A stretch of 64,000 nt of DNA from Terribacillus halophilus (lineage in GTDB: Bacteria; Bacillota; Bacilli; Bacillales; Amphibacillaceae). The notes under the pieces were generated by a model. That model did not search any database. It was not told the DNA's origin and saw only the letters and a program-made list of their open reading frames with translations. The stretch is from NCBI RefSeq assembly GCF_900101385.1, contig NZ_FMZB01000006.1, forward strand, positions 62,001-126,000, in the 5' to 3' direction. A program made the translations under genes and the position numbers. Positions 1 through 8,242 of this stretch are shown here, piece after piece (the first letter of the stretch is position 1; every line of letters starts with the position of its first letter).

Positions 1-482
1 TCGGCTCGGTGCATTATGTGGATGAAGTGAATATCTTCAAGAAAGGCAGATGGGATGGCTTATCGGAAGCAGAGCATATCAGAGTGAAAGAATCCTATTA
101 TGATTTGATTCAGCAGTCGGCAAGAAGCGGCATATTCCAGGTGCTTGGTCATATCGATGCGATGAAAGGATTCTATCCGGCTTTTTCTGATATTCCTGCT
201 GATCATGCCATCGAACAGACATTGAAGGTGATTGGGGAAGCTGGCGTCGCCATTGAAGTAAATACATCGGGAAGTACGAAAGCAGTCGGCGGCTGGTACC
301 CTTCCGACCGTATCCTTGAGCGGGCGCTGCATTATGGAGTGGATATTTCCTTCGGTTCCGATGCCCATATACCTTCCCGGATCGGCGAGGATTTCGATAA
401 AGTGAAAGCGCGTTTGAAGGATATCGGATTCAAGGAAATGGTCTACTTTGTCCAAAAACAAAAAAGGTCGCTGCCATTGTAA
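1..482 (+). CDS. hisJ: Histidinol-phosphatase, PHP family (3' part)
   Basis: The gene is open at the left edge, so only about the last 160 residues are present. The first codons read GSVHYVDE, a conserved metal-site motif of PHP-type histidinol-phosphatases. Further on come GHIDAMK and FGSDAH, which supply more metal-binding His/Asp residues. The enzyme dephosphorylates L-histidinol phosphate in cytoplasmic histidine biosynthesis. The GTG at position 9 is an internal valine, not a start. No other his gene is in view. Family identification is firm; the symbol follows the B. subtilis enzyme. Confidence 0.85.
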   Translation, partial: GSVHYVDEVNIFKKGRWDGLSEAEHIRVKESYYDLIQQSARSGIFQVLGHIDAMKGFYPAFSDIPADHAIEQTLKVIGEAGVAIEVNTSGSTKAVGGWYPSDRILERALHYGVDISFGSDAHIPSRIGEDFDKVKARLKDIGFKEMVYFVQKQKRSLPL

Positions 483-494
483 TGCCCGTTTTTT

Positions 495-519
495 GTTTAC
501 TTTCATTGGGAAGGGGTAT
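495..519 (+). promoter_or_regulatory. Candidate SigB promoter
   Basis: GTTTAC (495-500) and GGGTAT (514-519) are separated by 13 nt. This is an essentially consensus general-stress SigB promoter (GTTTAA-N12-15-GGGWAW). It lies 45 nt upstream of the YtxH-like gene, a family often under SigB control. Confidence 0.7.
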
Positions 520-564
520 GTATACACCAATAGAGCAAACAAAAAAGTCTAAGGAGTGTTCATA

Positions 565-1155
565 ATGGTACAAGCACAAACAGTAGACAAGCATGAAGTG
601 AAAGAGCAGGCAAAAGCAGGTTCCAAACTATTGACTGGCGCAGTCGCTGGAGCTGTTACCGGAGCGGCAATCGTTTTACTCAACAAACACACACGTCAGA
701 AAGTATTCCAGAATGTCGGCATGGCAAAGGATACAGTTGTCAGCTTTGTGAAAGAGACGAAACAAGATCCGCAGGGTACAAAAGAACAAGTGATGTCCAA
801 AGTACAGGATGCGACGGAGCTCGCCAAGGATGCGGCGAATGACGTCAAGAATGTATATGACAAAGCGCAAAACGAAATCATGTCTTCTGTCAATGACGTT
901 CAAGAAGACTCCAAATCAGCTCTAGGCACTGTGAAAGAAGTAAAAGACGATTTGAAAAATGCCGGCAGCAAAGCGAAGGAAGCTTCCAATAAGCTGATGG
1001 AAACTAAACCGGAAAGTGCACCGGATAATCCAATGACAAAGCCAAAGAATGAAGCTAATGGTTCTTCGGATGAACAGAAGAACCAGCCGACCAACAAGAC
1101 AACCAACAAGACAACAACAACACCAGCAGCTCCAAATAATAAACAGTCTATCTAA
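565..1155 (+). CDS. YtxH-like general stress protein
   Basis: The 196-residue protein has a Gly/Ala-rich hydrophobic stretch near residues 20-38 (LLTGAVAGAVTGAAIVLL) as in YtxH proteins. A long Lys/Asp/Glu/Ala-rich helical region follows, with LEA-like character, and the tail is rich in Asn, Thr, Lys and Pro. It is probably a membrane-anchored or membrane-associated stress protein; the molecular function is unknown. ATG 565 is preferred because AAGGAG sits 8 nt upstream; a GTG at 556 overlaps that site. The SigB-like promoter at 495-519 supports a stress role. A strong hairpin follows the stop. Confidence 0.75.
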   Translation: MVQAQTVDKHEVKEQAKAGSKLLTGAVAGAVTGAAIVLLNKHTRQKVFQNVGMAKDTVVSFVKETKQDPQGTKEQVMSKVQDATELAKDAANDVKNVYDKAQNEIMSSVNDVQEDSKSALGTVKEVKDDLKNAGSKAKEASNKLMETKPESAPDNPMTKPKNEANGSSDEQKNQPTNKTTNKTTTTPAAPNNKQSI

Positions 1156-1187
1156 AAAATCGCCTCCAATTTGGAGGCGATTTTTTA
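1154..1187. terminator. Bidirectional terminator
   Basis: Inverted repeat ATCGCCTCCAA/TTGGAGGCGAT is flanked by A-run and T-run, so it can stop transcription from both sides. It overlaps the stop codon of the convergent chemoreceptor gene. Confidence 0.9.
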
Positions 1188-2012
1188 ATTGGTGATTTCT
1201 TTAATATATTGTCCGATGTCATTGCTTTGTGAATCGAGGTTCTGAATATCTTCCATGAACTCTACCATCACACGGGATTGCTCTTCGGAGGCAGTGGATA
1301 CCTCGCCGATACTTAATGTCAGGTTCTCCATATTAGTCCGTATCTCCTGAAGCGACTGCCCGATCGTTCCGACAGCCTCCTTCGTTCCAATGGAAAGCTT
1401 GCGGATCTCATCTGCCACGACACCGAAGCCTCTGCCAGCATCGCCTGAGCGGGCTGCTTCAATGGCTGCATTCAAGCCGAGTAAATTCGTCTGTGTCGAG
1501 ATATCTTCAATTAACTGAACAACCTTGCTGATTTCCTGAGAGTTGGCATTCGCATGGGATGCTTGACTGTTGATATCGGTACTTGTAGCGGAGAGCTCTT
1601 CTGCTTGCGCTGCCACTTGCTGTACTTTTCCTTGCAGGCTGCTTACGATTGCACGTAATTCATCCAGCTCTTCATCTAATGCTTCTTCGTCTTTCAACGT
1701 TTTGGTGATCTGGATGACACCGACGACTTCTCCACTTTCGTCACGGATAGGATTGGCGGTGTTTTGCATACCGATGCCAAAGCGTTCTTTTGGAATATGT
1801 ACTTGTACTTTTTCACCTTGTAACGCTTGAAGCAGCAGGTCATTTTCCTCTGTAAAGGCAAAATCGCCAACCTTGATACCCAGATCCAAATCTTTAGAAG
1901 GAGAGAAATAAACGAAATTTTCCCTATCTGTTACTGTTACAACATTGTTTTCCCCGATATTCTTTTTGATTTCCGGTGCTAAGTGGACCATTGCTTGTAC
2001 TGTAGGGTGCAT
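1185..2012 (-). CDS. Soluble methyl-accepting chemotaxis protein (YfmS-like), copy 2
   Basis: The 275-residue cytoplasmic chemoreceptor has no membrane segment. Residues 1-110 form a PAS-like sensor region, followed by a short coiled-coil and the MCP signalling hairpin with the hallmark [17 protein letters not shown] and [13 protein letters not shown]. It probably relays a cytoplasmic signal to CheA/CheW. Length and layout resemble B. subtilis YfmS. AAGGAGGT lies about 9 nt before the ATG. It is the second gene of a two-gene minus-strand operon, 16 nt after its paralogue, which shares the signalling part and diverges in the sensor part. Confidence 0.85.
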   Translation of the reverse strand: MHPTVQAMVHLAPEIKKNIGENNVVTVTDRENFVYFSPSKDLDLGIKVGDFAFTEENDLLLQALQGEKVQVHIPKERFGIGMQNTANPIRDESGEVVGVIQITKTLKDEEALDEELDELRAIVSSLQGKVQQVAAQAEELSATSTDINSQASHANANSQEISKVVQLIEDISTQTNLLGLNAAIEAARSGDAGRGFGVVADEIRKLSIGTKEAVGTIGQSLQEIRTNMENLTLSIGEVSTASEEQSRVMVEFMEDIQNLDSQSNDIGQYIKEITN

Positions 2013-2028
2013 GGTATGGATAACCTCC

Positions 2029-2868
2029 TTAATCTTGGTTCGTTACTTTTTTCATTGTTTCGATGATTTGTTTGCTCTTTTCATCCAAAGCCTGGATATC
2101 ATCCATGAATTCAACCATGACGACGGACTGCTCCTCGGAGGAAGTGGATACTTCATTGATGCTTAGTGTGAGATTCTCAATGCTGGTACGGATTTCTGTT
2201 AGGGATTTACCAATCGTTTGGACGGCTTCCTTTGTGTTATCGGATAGCTTTCGGATTTCATCTGCTACAACTCCGAAGCCTTTTCCTGCTTCGCCTGACC
2301 GAGCTGCTTCAATGGCTGCATTCAGACCAAGAAGATTTGTCTGTGTGGATATTTGTTCAATAAGCTGAACCACTTCACCGATTTGGTGTGAGTTTTGATT
2401 GGCGCTATTCGCTTGCGCATTTATGTCACTGCTTGTAGCGGAAAGCTCTTCTGCTTGGGCAGCTACATGCTGTACTTTTCCTTGAAGGGCATCAATCACT
2501 TCATTTAATTTGCTAAGCTCTTTATCCAGCTTAGCTTGATGCTCCAATGTACGGGATAAGGATAATAAGCCTACAATTTCATTAGTCTCCATATCGCGGA
2601 TGGGAGTTATGGAAGTGACGACAGGTGCGCCAAGTTCTTCATAATCCTCAGTGATGGCAAATACGATTTGTTCCCCTTTGATTGCGCGCAGATAAACGTC
2701 ATGTTCATCCAGTCTTGTTTTTCCCGCTTCGATGTCTAGAGTCAAGATTGTCGATGGTGCATAGTATACAAACTTCTCGGTATCCAGTACGCCCATAGCG
2801 GCTGTCGGGCCTAGTGTGTCCTTTATAATCGGGGCAATATTGACTACTGCCTGAATTGTAGAATTCAT
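2029..2868 (-). CDS. Soluble methyl-accepting chemotaxis protein (YfmS-like), copy 1
   Basis: First gene of the tandem chemoreceptor pair, 279 residues. The N-terminal sensor half (residues 1-115) has a PAS-like pattern ending [21 protein letters not shown]. The C-terminal half carries the MCP hairpin [23 protein letters not shown]. No transmembrane helix is present, so it should be cytoplasmic and act on CheA/CheW. The ATG at 2868 has AGAGGAG 8 nt upstream; an in-frame ATG at 2889 is less likely. The pair looks like a local duplication followed by sensor divergence, which suggests two different ligands. Confidence 0.85.
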   Translation of the reverse strand: MNSTIQAVVNIAPIIKDTLGPTAAMGVLDTEKFVYYAPSTILTLDIEAGKTRLDEHDVYLRAIKGEQIVFAITEDYEELGAPVVTSITPIRDMETNEIVGLLSLSRTLEHQAKLDKELSKLNEVIDALQGKVQHVAAQAEELSATSSDINAQANSANQNSHQIGEVVQLIEQISTQTNLLGLNAAIEAARSGEAGKGFGVVADEIRKLSDNTKEAVQTIGKSLTEIRTSIENLTLSINEVSTSSEEQSVVMVEFMDDIQALDEKSKQIIETMKKVTNQD

Positions 2869-2922
2869 AAAGCGAGCTCCTCTGCACATGATTTCTCTTT
2901 ATATCGGTAAGAAGTACCTGGA

Positions 2923-2938
2923 AGTGAAGCGCTTCACT
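2923..2938. promoter_or_regulatory. 16-bp perfect palindrome, candidate operator
   Basis: AGTGAAGCGCTTCACT is a perfect dyad in the divergent region between the chemoreceptor operon and the SDR gene. Its core resembles sites of LacI/GalR-type regulators, but the outer bases do not fit the CcpA cre consensus. The binding protein is unknown. Confidence 0.5.
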
Positions 2939-2973
2939 GCAAAAAGTCCTATTTTGTCATATTTTGTAGAAAA

Positions 2974-2999
2974 GTTTCCTTGAAATGAATTAGGGGAAA
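2974..2999 (+). promoter_or_regulatory. Candidate SigB promoter of the SDR gene
   Basis: GTTTCC (2974-2979), a 14-nt spacer and GGGAAA (2994-2999) fit the SigB pattern with small deviations in the -35. The element is 34 nt upstream of the SDR start. Confidence 0.55.
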
Positions 3000-3033
3000 A
3001 GCAGAGAAGAACATAATTCGGGAGGGTATCGAC

Positions 3034-3807
3034 ATGTACAATGACCTGGAAGGAAAGACTGCAATCGTCACTGGATCATCCAAAGGAATCGGGCGGGCAA
3101 TTGCAGAACGTTTCGGACAAGAGGGCATGAATGTTGTTGTTAATTATCACGGAGATGAGGATGGTGCTAACGAAGCTGCTGAAAATATCCGTCAAGCAGG
3201 TGGGGAAGCGATCGTCATTCAAGCGGATGTATCCAAGAAAGATGAGGTACAGCAATTGCTGGAGGCGGCATTGAAGGTATTCGGCGGAGTGGACATAATG
3301 GTGAACAACTCTGGTTTCAGTAAGCCGGAGTCATTTCATGAAATGGATGAAGATACATGGAGAAGTGTCATTGATGTGAATCTGACGGGTACCTTCCTTG
3401 GCGGGCAAATGGCCCTTCGTCACATGCTGGATCATGATATGAAAGGCAGCATCATCAATATCTCGAGTGTGCATCAGCAGATTCCGAAACCGTCGGATAG
3501 TCATTACGCAGCGTCAAAAGGCGGAATCAAGCTTTTGACGGAGACAATGGCCCTCGAGTATGCAGACAAGGGTATCCGTGTGAATGCCATTGCACCAGGA
3601 ACGATCGCCACGGAGCGAAACAAAGATACAAAACCGGAAAATGAAGCAAAACAGATGAAAAAGATACCGATGCAGTCCTTCGGTAAACCAGAGGAAATTG
3701 CAGCAGCAGCGGCATGGTTGGCATCTAAGGAAGCAAGCTATGTAACGGGCACGACACTCTTCGTCGATGGCGGAATGACGCTGTATCCTTCCCAACTTGA
3801 ATTGTGA
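3034..3807 (+). CDS. Glucose 1-dehydrogenase-like SDR
   Basis: 257-residue classical short-chain dehydrogenase. It has TGSSKGIG (13-20) for NAD(P), NNSG (91-94), Ser144 and the YxxxK pair Tyr158/Lys162. The C-terminal run ASYVTGTTLFVDGGMTLYPS is typical of Bacillus glucose dehydrogenases (Gdh, YcdF). It likely oxidises glucose or a related sugar to the lactone. A GGGAGG site precedes the ATG. A SigB-like promoter upstream and the nearby cwlK-like gene recall the B. subtilis ycdD-ycdF neighbourhood, where ycdF is a stress gene. The exact substrate is not provable from sequence. Confidence 0.85.
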   Translation: MYNDLEGKTAIVTGSSKGIGRAIAERFGQEGMNVVVNYHGDEDGANEAAENIRQAGGEAIVIQADVSKKDEVQQLLEAALKVFGGVDIMVNNSGFSKPESFHEMDEDTWRSVIDVNLTGTFLGGQMALRHMLDHDMKGSIINISSVHQQIPKPSDSHYAASKGGIKLLTETMALEYADKGIRVNAIAPGTIATERNKDTKPENEAKQMKKIPMQSFGKPEEIAAAAAWLASKEASYVTGTTLFVDGGMTLYPSQLEL

Positions 3808-3895
3808 TAGGTGACAAAATCGTCACTTCCCTGCTCATAATGTTACCAAAATAACAGGAGTTCGTACCCGTTTCCTTCTATTATAAGAGTAAGGA

Positions 3896-4105
3896 ATGGA
3901 AAAGGAGAGGGTGGAAATAGAGCAGATCACTTTTGTAGGCGCTATGCTGATGCTGGGGATTACCTTTGTGCTTGCAGCAGCCGCTATTTTGTCCAATGGG
4001 TTGAAGGTGTTGTTCGACCTGACAAGCAATTACATGCGAGTAGCAGTTTTCTGTTTTGCCATCTACGTTATCAGTTTTAGTGCCTATCTTGTTATTGCTA
4101 ACTAA
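3896..4105 (+). CDS. Small two-helix membrane protein
   Basis: A 69-codon ORF encodes two hydrophobic segments (about residues 13-33 and 46-67) with a short charged N-terminus, so it is probably an integral membrane protein. I do not recognise a family. The start is uncertain: ATG 3896 has AAGGA directly abutting it, while GTG 3911 has AAAGGAG only 3 nt away. A good rho-independent hairpin begins right after the stop, which supports a real transcription unit. Confidence 0.5.
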   Translation: MEKERVEIEQITFVGAMLMLGITFVLAAAAILSNGLKVLFDLTSNYMRVAVFCFAIYVISFSAYLVIAN

Positions 4106-4136
4106 AAAAGCGCCTTTAAGGGCGCTTTTCTTTTTA
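4104..4136 (+). terminator. Rho-independent terminator
   Basis: AAAAGCGCC-ttta-GGGCGCTTTT followed by C and T residues, directly after the small membrane protein. Confidence 0.85.
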
Positions 4137-4490
4137 GAGAACGTCATAGTATATAACTATTGCAATCGAGCTTACTAAAGCAGTAAATGGGAGGTAAGCA
4201 GAAGGTGGAAAATCTTATTTCAGCCGTTTTATAACCTAGATAACTTTATTATGGGCTTGTGCCCGATTGCTCGCACTTATCGAAAATCACTATGCTTGCC
4301 AGAAGTAATAACACCATCAAGTCCATATAGAAACTTATGGATAGAAGCCAAATCAATGAAATTCCGCAACAATAGTAAGACAGACGATAAGCGAAGCATT
4401 ATTGGCTAGGAACCATGCTGTTAATGGCGAGCCAGCAGTGTACGATATTGATCGTTCGCTTACAGCCTTCCCCGGATTTAGTGTAATAAT
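4137..4490. other. Gene-free, possibly decayed segment
   Basis: About 350 nt without a convincing gene. The minus strand holds an open, strongly hydrophobic stretch of about 45 codons (roughly 4252-4385) with no start or ribosome site, perhaps a membrane-protein remnant. The plus strand is broken by stops. Near-identical terminator hairpins flank the segment on both sides. Confidence 0.35.
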
Positions 4491-4515
4491 CAAAAAAGCG
4501 CCTATAGGGCGCTCT
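4491..4515 (-). terminator. Terminator of the cwlK-like gene
   Basis: AGCGCC-tata-GGCGCT followed on the minus strand by a T-run, directly after the peptidase stop codon. Confidence 0.85.
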
Positions 4516-5037
4516 TCATTGGTCGATATGCATTTCCAGATGCGGGTAATCCTTGAAGCCCTGCCAATCCCCGCCCCATTCAAAGCCAAGGTTTTTGGCG
4601 ATTTCGACTACTTCCATCCAATCGGATTTCCCATTTTCATTCCCATCGTATTCCATATCCCAAATGACATTTCCCGGTTCTGGCTCCAAGGCGAAATCGA
4701 TGGCGAGTCCATAATTATGCATGGATTCTCCGCCTTGGACATTAGTGACGATCTGTCCATCTGTTGTCCGTCCTTGGGCGTACAGCTTGTCTTGTTCTTC
4801 ATTGGAACGATAGTCATCTGTTATGATGATGGAAATTCCGATATCAGCAGACTTGTCGATTAGTTCATGCATGTTCTCTTCCACTGTAGGATGGAGGCCG
4901 GTGATGCCTTGTGTATCCATGGAATCGGCTGGGGTGGATTGATTGGGCGAAAGCTGCTCTATATGCAAAAAGCCGAATAGGATCAACGCTGCAACTGTCA
5001 AAGCCAAGGTCGTTACTATAATCCTTTTCCAGTGCAA
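4516..5037 (-). CDS. cwlK: M15 peptidoglycan L-Ala-D-Glu peptidase, CwlK-like
   Basis: 173 residues. The N-terminal membrane/signal segment (8-25) anchors or exports the enzyme. The catalytic domain carries YRS (77-79), SMHNYGLAID with zinc ligands His107 and Asp114, and PHLEMH with His166, the M15 zinc-peptidase pattern. It should cleave peptidoglycan stem peptides (L-Ala-D-Glu endopeptidase in B. subtilis CwlK, of similar size). The start is a TTG at 5037, with AAAGGAG 8 nt upstream; there is no suitable ATG. It is a single-gene unit with its own terminator. Confidence 0.85.
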   Translation of the reverse strand: MHWKRIIVTTLALTVAALILFGFLHIEQLSPNQSTPADSMDTQGITGLHPTVEENMHELIDKSADIGISIIITDDYRSNEEQDKLYAQGRTTDGQIVTNVQGGESMHNYGLAIDFALEPEPGNVIWDMEYDGNENGKSDWMEVVEIAKNLGFEWGGDWQGFKDYPHLEMHIDQ

Positions 5038-5170
5038 GTTCTATTCTCCTTTTGTAATCTCGAATACTATAAGTCTAGCATAGCGGAATGAGGGACAGAT
5101 TGCACGTTTTGAAGAGTAGATTTAACAGGTAAGATAGGAGATTTAAGGAAGGGGGAGGAAGCGGTCATGA

Positions 5171-5701
5171 TCAGCTTGTCTGGACTTGTCTCATCATGCG
5201 CTTCTCGATGCTTGCGTCCAATTTGCGGATGCGTTTCAGTGCTTCCTGCTGAGAAATGGTCTTGTAATGATGTGCGCCGCCAGCTTCTTCATCAGCCGTA
5301 TCTGCTTCAGCTACCACTTGCTGTAATGGATCAAGCTTCAAGTTATGCTCTGGCAAGTACGAGTCAGTATGCAAAAGGATAGCCAAGGAAATCGCTTTAG
5401 CTGCCTGTGGATCTTCACCTAAACGGATCAATAATTTGTGGGCACGCGCAGCCCCTTTGATGGCGTGGATATCGTTTTGTTTATAAAGATCATAATCCCA
5501 TTTACCATCACGATACCATTCGTAATGACCAATATCATGCAGCAATGCCGCTTTGACTGCCATGTCTGGATCGACTTGCTCCCTTTCACTGATGATCAAG
5601 GCTTTTTCCGCTACCGATATCGCATGAGCCTGCCCGGAGCGTCCGAGGTATTTCAATGCAATCGGATGCGTGTAGATCTGTTCTAATGTTACTTTTCTCA
5701 T
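5171..5701 (-). CDS. HD-domain phosphohydrolase
   Basis: 176-residue soluble protein with a canonical HD metal site: His26, His55-Asp56 in LLHDIGHYEWY, His111 and Asp134. Such proteins hydrolyse phosphate esters of nucleotides or related metabolites; the substrate here is unknown. An in-frame ATG at 5701 follows a GGAAGGAGA-type site. It stands alone, divergent from the CDF transporter, with a 231-nt region between them containing an inverted repeat. Identification of the superfamily is firm, and of function weak. Confidence 0.8.
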   Translation of the reverse strand: MRKVTLEQIYTHPIALKYLGRSGQAHAISVAEKALIISEREQVDPDMAVKAALLHDIGHYEWYRDGKWDYDLYKQNDIHAIKGAARAHKLLIRLGEDPQAAKAISLAILLHTDSYLPEHNLKLDPLQQVVAEADTADEEAGGAHHYKTISQQEALKRIRKLDASIEKRMMRQVQTS

Positions 5702-5784
5702 TTTTGTGTCTCCTTCCTTTGTAAAAGTATATTGTTCAAGATATTAACACGTCGGGCTGAAGACTGCAAGTGAAAAAAGTTGAG

Positions 5785-5800
5785 TTCCATGTATATGGAA
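5785..5800. promoter_or_regulatory. Inverted repeat in divergent promoter region
   Basis: TTCCAT-GTAT-ATGGAA is a perfect dyad midway between the HD gene and the CDF metal transporter. It could bind a metal-sensing repressor, but no regulator is encoded nearby. Confidence 0.35.
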
Positions 5801-5932
5801 TAACCGTTTGTACTAAAACTAAAACACAATGGCTGCGCATACGGGTCTGTGTTGCATTCAATGTATGCTATGCTAAAATTATTGTTACCATAAACTACTA
5901 CATATAAATACCACAAAGAAGGAAGAGACAGC

Positions 5933-6892
5933 ATGAAAGAATATGTAAGTCTGTTACGTCAGGGAAGTAAATCAGCTGCATTGGCTGCAATGGTCAATCT
6001 GGTTATTGCACTTGTAAAAGGAGGAGCTTTCCTGCTGACGGGGAATGTGGCAATGTTCGCGGAAACGATGCACAGTTTCGGTGATGCTGCTAACCAGCTA
6101 TTCGTCTATGTTGGATCAGCGCTTAGCAAGAAAGCCCCGACAGAGCGGTTCCCGGGAGGGTTTGGCCGGGCAGTCAACTTAGTGCTACTTGGGGCTGTCC
6201 TGATCGTCGGGATATTAGCTTATGAAACGATACGTGAGGGAATTACGCACTTGGCGCATCCATCGGAATCAGAAGGACTATGGATAAGTATCACAGTACT
6301 TGCACTCGGCTGTATTCTTGAAGGGTATGTGCTGCTGAAAGCGATGCGTGAGATTGCCCATGAGAGTGAATCAGGTGCGAAGGGGTTTGCGGTCATTCCA
6401 ATGAGTTTCGTGCATGTGAAACGGGCTAAGCCAGCTACAAAATTGGTTTTCATGGAAGACTTGGTGGCAACCAGCGGGGGACTGGTTGCCATTATCGCGA
6501 TCCTGATTGCTGCGTATACACCGTTTTACCAAGCAGAAGGCATCGCTTCCATCATAATAGGTGCAATGATGTTTTTAGTGGTGGGACGCGTTTTCCTTGA
6601 TAATGCTGCTGGTGTCATCGGGGAAGCTGACGAGGAGATGGCCGACAAAATCGGAAATATTCTTTTTGCAGATAAAGACGTGAAGGATATCCAGGAAATG
6701 ACCGTGGTAAAGGAAGGAGAGTCCTTCCACGTAGAAGCAAAACTGGAGATCGACCCGGCACTTACAGTAGCTGCTGCCGATGATATCAAGGACCGTCTGG
6801 AAGCTCAGATAATGGAGCATAGAGGTGTCACGGATGTCATTATCGAATTTGATGAAGATGATAAAACACAAGCTTGGAAAAGCAAAGAATAA
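5933..6892 (+). CDS. Cation diffusion facilitator (CDF) transporter
   Basis: 319-residue inner-membrane metal/H+ antiporter. TM helices lie at about 15-35, 50-65, 83-103, 115-135, 178-195 and 203-220, followed by a cytoplasmic ferredoxin-like domain (230-305). Candidate metal residues are in helix 2 (AETMHSFGDAANQ: Glu44, His47, Asp51) and in FMEDLVATSGG near residues 175-180. It resembles the B. subtilis YdbO/YeaB branch; likely substrates are Zn, Co, Mn or Fe, not decidable here. The C-terminus is acidic. A perfect 15-bp hairpin overlaps the stop codon. Confidence 0.85.
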   Translation: MKEYVSLLRQGSKSAALAAMVNLVIALVKGGAFLLTGNVAMFAETMHSFGDAANQLFVYVGSALSKKAPTERFPGGFGRAVNLVLLGAVLIVGILAYETIREGITHLAHPSESEGLWISITVLALGCILEGYVLLKAMREIAHESESGAKGFAVIPMSFVHVKRAKPATKLVFMEDLVATSGGLVAIIAILIAAYTPFYQAEGIASIIIGAMMFLVVGRVFLDNAAGVIGEADEEMADKIGNILFADKDVKDIQEMTVVKEGESFHVEAKLEIDPALTVAAADDIKDRLEAQIMEHRGVTDVIIEFDEDDKTQAWKSKE

Positions 6893-6925
6893 GGAAGCTG
6901 CATCTGCAGCTTCCTTATTTCATTT
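6888..6925. terminator. Bidirectional terminator
   Basis: AATAAGGAAGCTGCA and its exact complement TGCAGCTTCCTTATT form a 15-bp stem between the convergent CDF and SDR genes. Confidence 0.9.
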
Positions 6926-7793
6926 AAGATGACATATAGTCTCCGCCATTTACGTGGATGAACTGTCCAGTAATATAAGCTGCTTCATCACAAGCGAGCA
7001 GCACATAGCTTCCGATTAGATCAACAGGCTGGCCGGGTCTGCCAAGGGGTGTTTGGGTACCGAAGCTTCCCAGGGTCTCTTGCGGCATGGTGGCCGGGAT
7101 GAGCGGTGTCCAAATCGGTCCGGGTGCTACGCCATTCACTCGTATTCCTTTGGAAGCAAGACCTTTCGCCAGTGAGCGAGTAAAAGCGACGATGGCTCCC
7201 TTGGTCGACGTATAGTCAATCAATGTCGGGTTGCCGATATACGGTGTGACGGATGATGTATTGATGATACAGTTGCCTTTGCCAAGATGCGGCAGCGCAG
7301 CACGTGTCAGGTAGAAATAGCTGAAGAAATTGGTACGGAATGTACGCTCTAACTGCTCAGGCGTAATATCGGTCAAATCATTCTGAACTTCCTGACGTGC
7401 AGCATTGTTTACCAGGATATCAAGCTTATTGAAGTCCTGTACAACATGATCGATCAGATTGTCACAAAACACAGCATCGCTTATGTCCCCTGGATAGAGA
7501 ATACATTTGACACCTTCTTGCTCGATGCGTTTCTTTGCATAGTCCGCGTCCTTTTGTTCATCCAGATAGGAAATCGCAATATCAGCACCTTCTTTTGCAT
7601 ACGCGATAGCAACAGCACGTCCGATACCGCTGTCTCCTCCGGTAATCAAAGCCACCTTGCCCCGCAGTTTTCCGCTTCCCTTCCAATGCTCGAATTCCTC
7701 AATCGGGAGGGGGTCCATCTCATGCTGGATACCTGGCTGTCTGGTTTGTTGTCTCCCGGGATTGCCCTCTTTCATGAATTCATATAAATCCAT
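6924..7793 (-). CDS. General-stress-type SDR oxidoreductase
   Basis: 289 residues: an N-terminal extension of about 45 residues rich in Gln/Pro, then a classical SDR domain with TGGDSGIGRAVA, NNAA, and Tyr/Lys in YTSTKGA. This is the architecture of B. subtilis general stress protein 39 and the YhxC/YhdF group. It is likely an NAD(P)-dependent reductase of unknown substrate. AAGGAGGC lies 8 nt before the ATG. A paralogue lies at 54851-55753 with the same extension and the same closing motif. Confidence 0.85.
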   Translation of the reverse strand: MDLYEFMKEGNPGRQQTRQPGIQHEMDPLPIEEFEHWKGSGKLRGKVALITGGDSGIGRAVAIAYAKEGADIAISYLDEQKDADYAKKRIEQEGVKCILYPGDISDAVFCDNLIDHVVQDFNKLDILVNNAARQEVQNDLTDITPEQLERTFRTNFFSYFYLTRAALPHLGKGNCIINTSSVTPYIGNPTLIDYTSTKGAIVAFTRSLAKGLASKGIRVNGVAPGPIWTPLIPATMPQETLGSFGTQTPLGRPGQPVDLIGSYVLLACDEAAYITGQFIHVNGGDYMSS

Positions 7794-7951
7794 CTTTTCT
7801 CTGCCTCCTTCTGTTCCATAAATGAAGTTATTGACATAAACGGGATGTTCTAAAACGCAGGGAGGGTGAATAAGTTCCTTTGAATGGGTTTTTTTCGGCA
7901 GGGAATTGAGCTAGAATAGACGAAAGAAGAAATGGAAAGGAGTTGTTTGCG

Positions 7952-8107
7952 ATGCGAGCTTATGAAGACTACATTGCAGAGCTTTTCACTTTTGATGATC
8001 CATTCTTTCGTTCAACAGATCTTGATTTTGATATAGATGTCCAGCGTATGGAAAAGACGATGGAGGATATGAAGGCATATCTGAATACGAAGCCCGCGGA
8101 GAACTGA
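7952..8107 (+). CDS. Small acidic protein, 51 aa
   Basis: A 51-codon ORF starts with ATG 7952 after AAAGGAG. It is rich in Asp, Glu and Phe (FTFDDPFFRSTDLDFDIDV) and ends in a charged amphipathic helix. No membrane segment and no known family. Supporting evidence is the good ribosome site, a TAGAAT -10-like element about 40 nt upstream and a terminator stem that overlaps the stop. Function unknown. Confidence 0.55.
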   Translation: MRAYEDYIAELFTFDDPFFRSTDLDFDIDVQRMEKTMEDMKAYLNTKPAEN

Positions 8108-8123
8108 TTCGCGGGTTTTATTT
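8091..8123 (+). terminator. Terminator of the small acidic ORF
   Basis: GCCCGCG-gagaactgatt-CGCGGGTTTTATTTTT; the left arm lies inside the coding end. Confidence 0.75.
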
Positions 8124-8242
8124 TTCGGCTTTTATCAGGTGATTGGTTTATACTATAGAAAGAGAGCATGATACATAAATAGATTACGTTCCAGCTTGAG
8201 AGGGAAAAGAGTACTATCATTATTCATCGAGGAGGCAAAATC

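Noticed and set aside
2923-2938. Palindrome as a CcpA cre site
   Set aside because: The ANCGNT core fits, but the outer TGW/WCA positions read GTG/CAC, so it does not match the cre consensus; kept only as an unassigned dyad.
4402-4863. 153-codon plus-strand ORF
   Set aside because: It lies mostly antisense to the well-supported cwlK-like gene, crosses its terminator and has no ribosome site.
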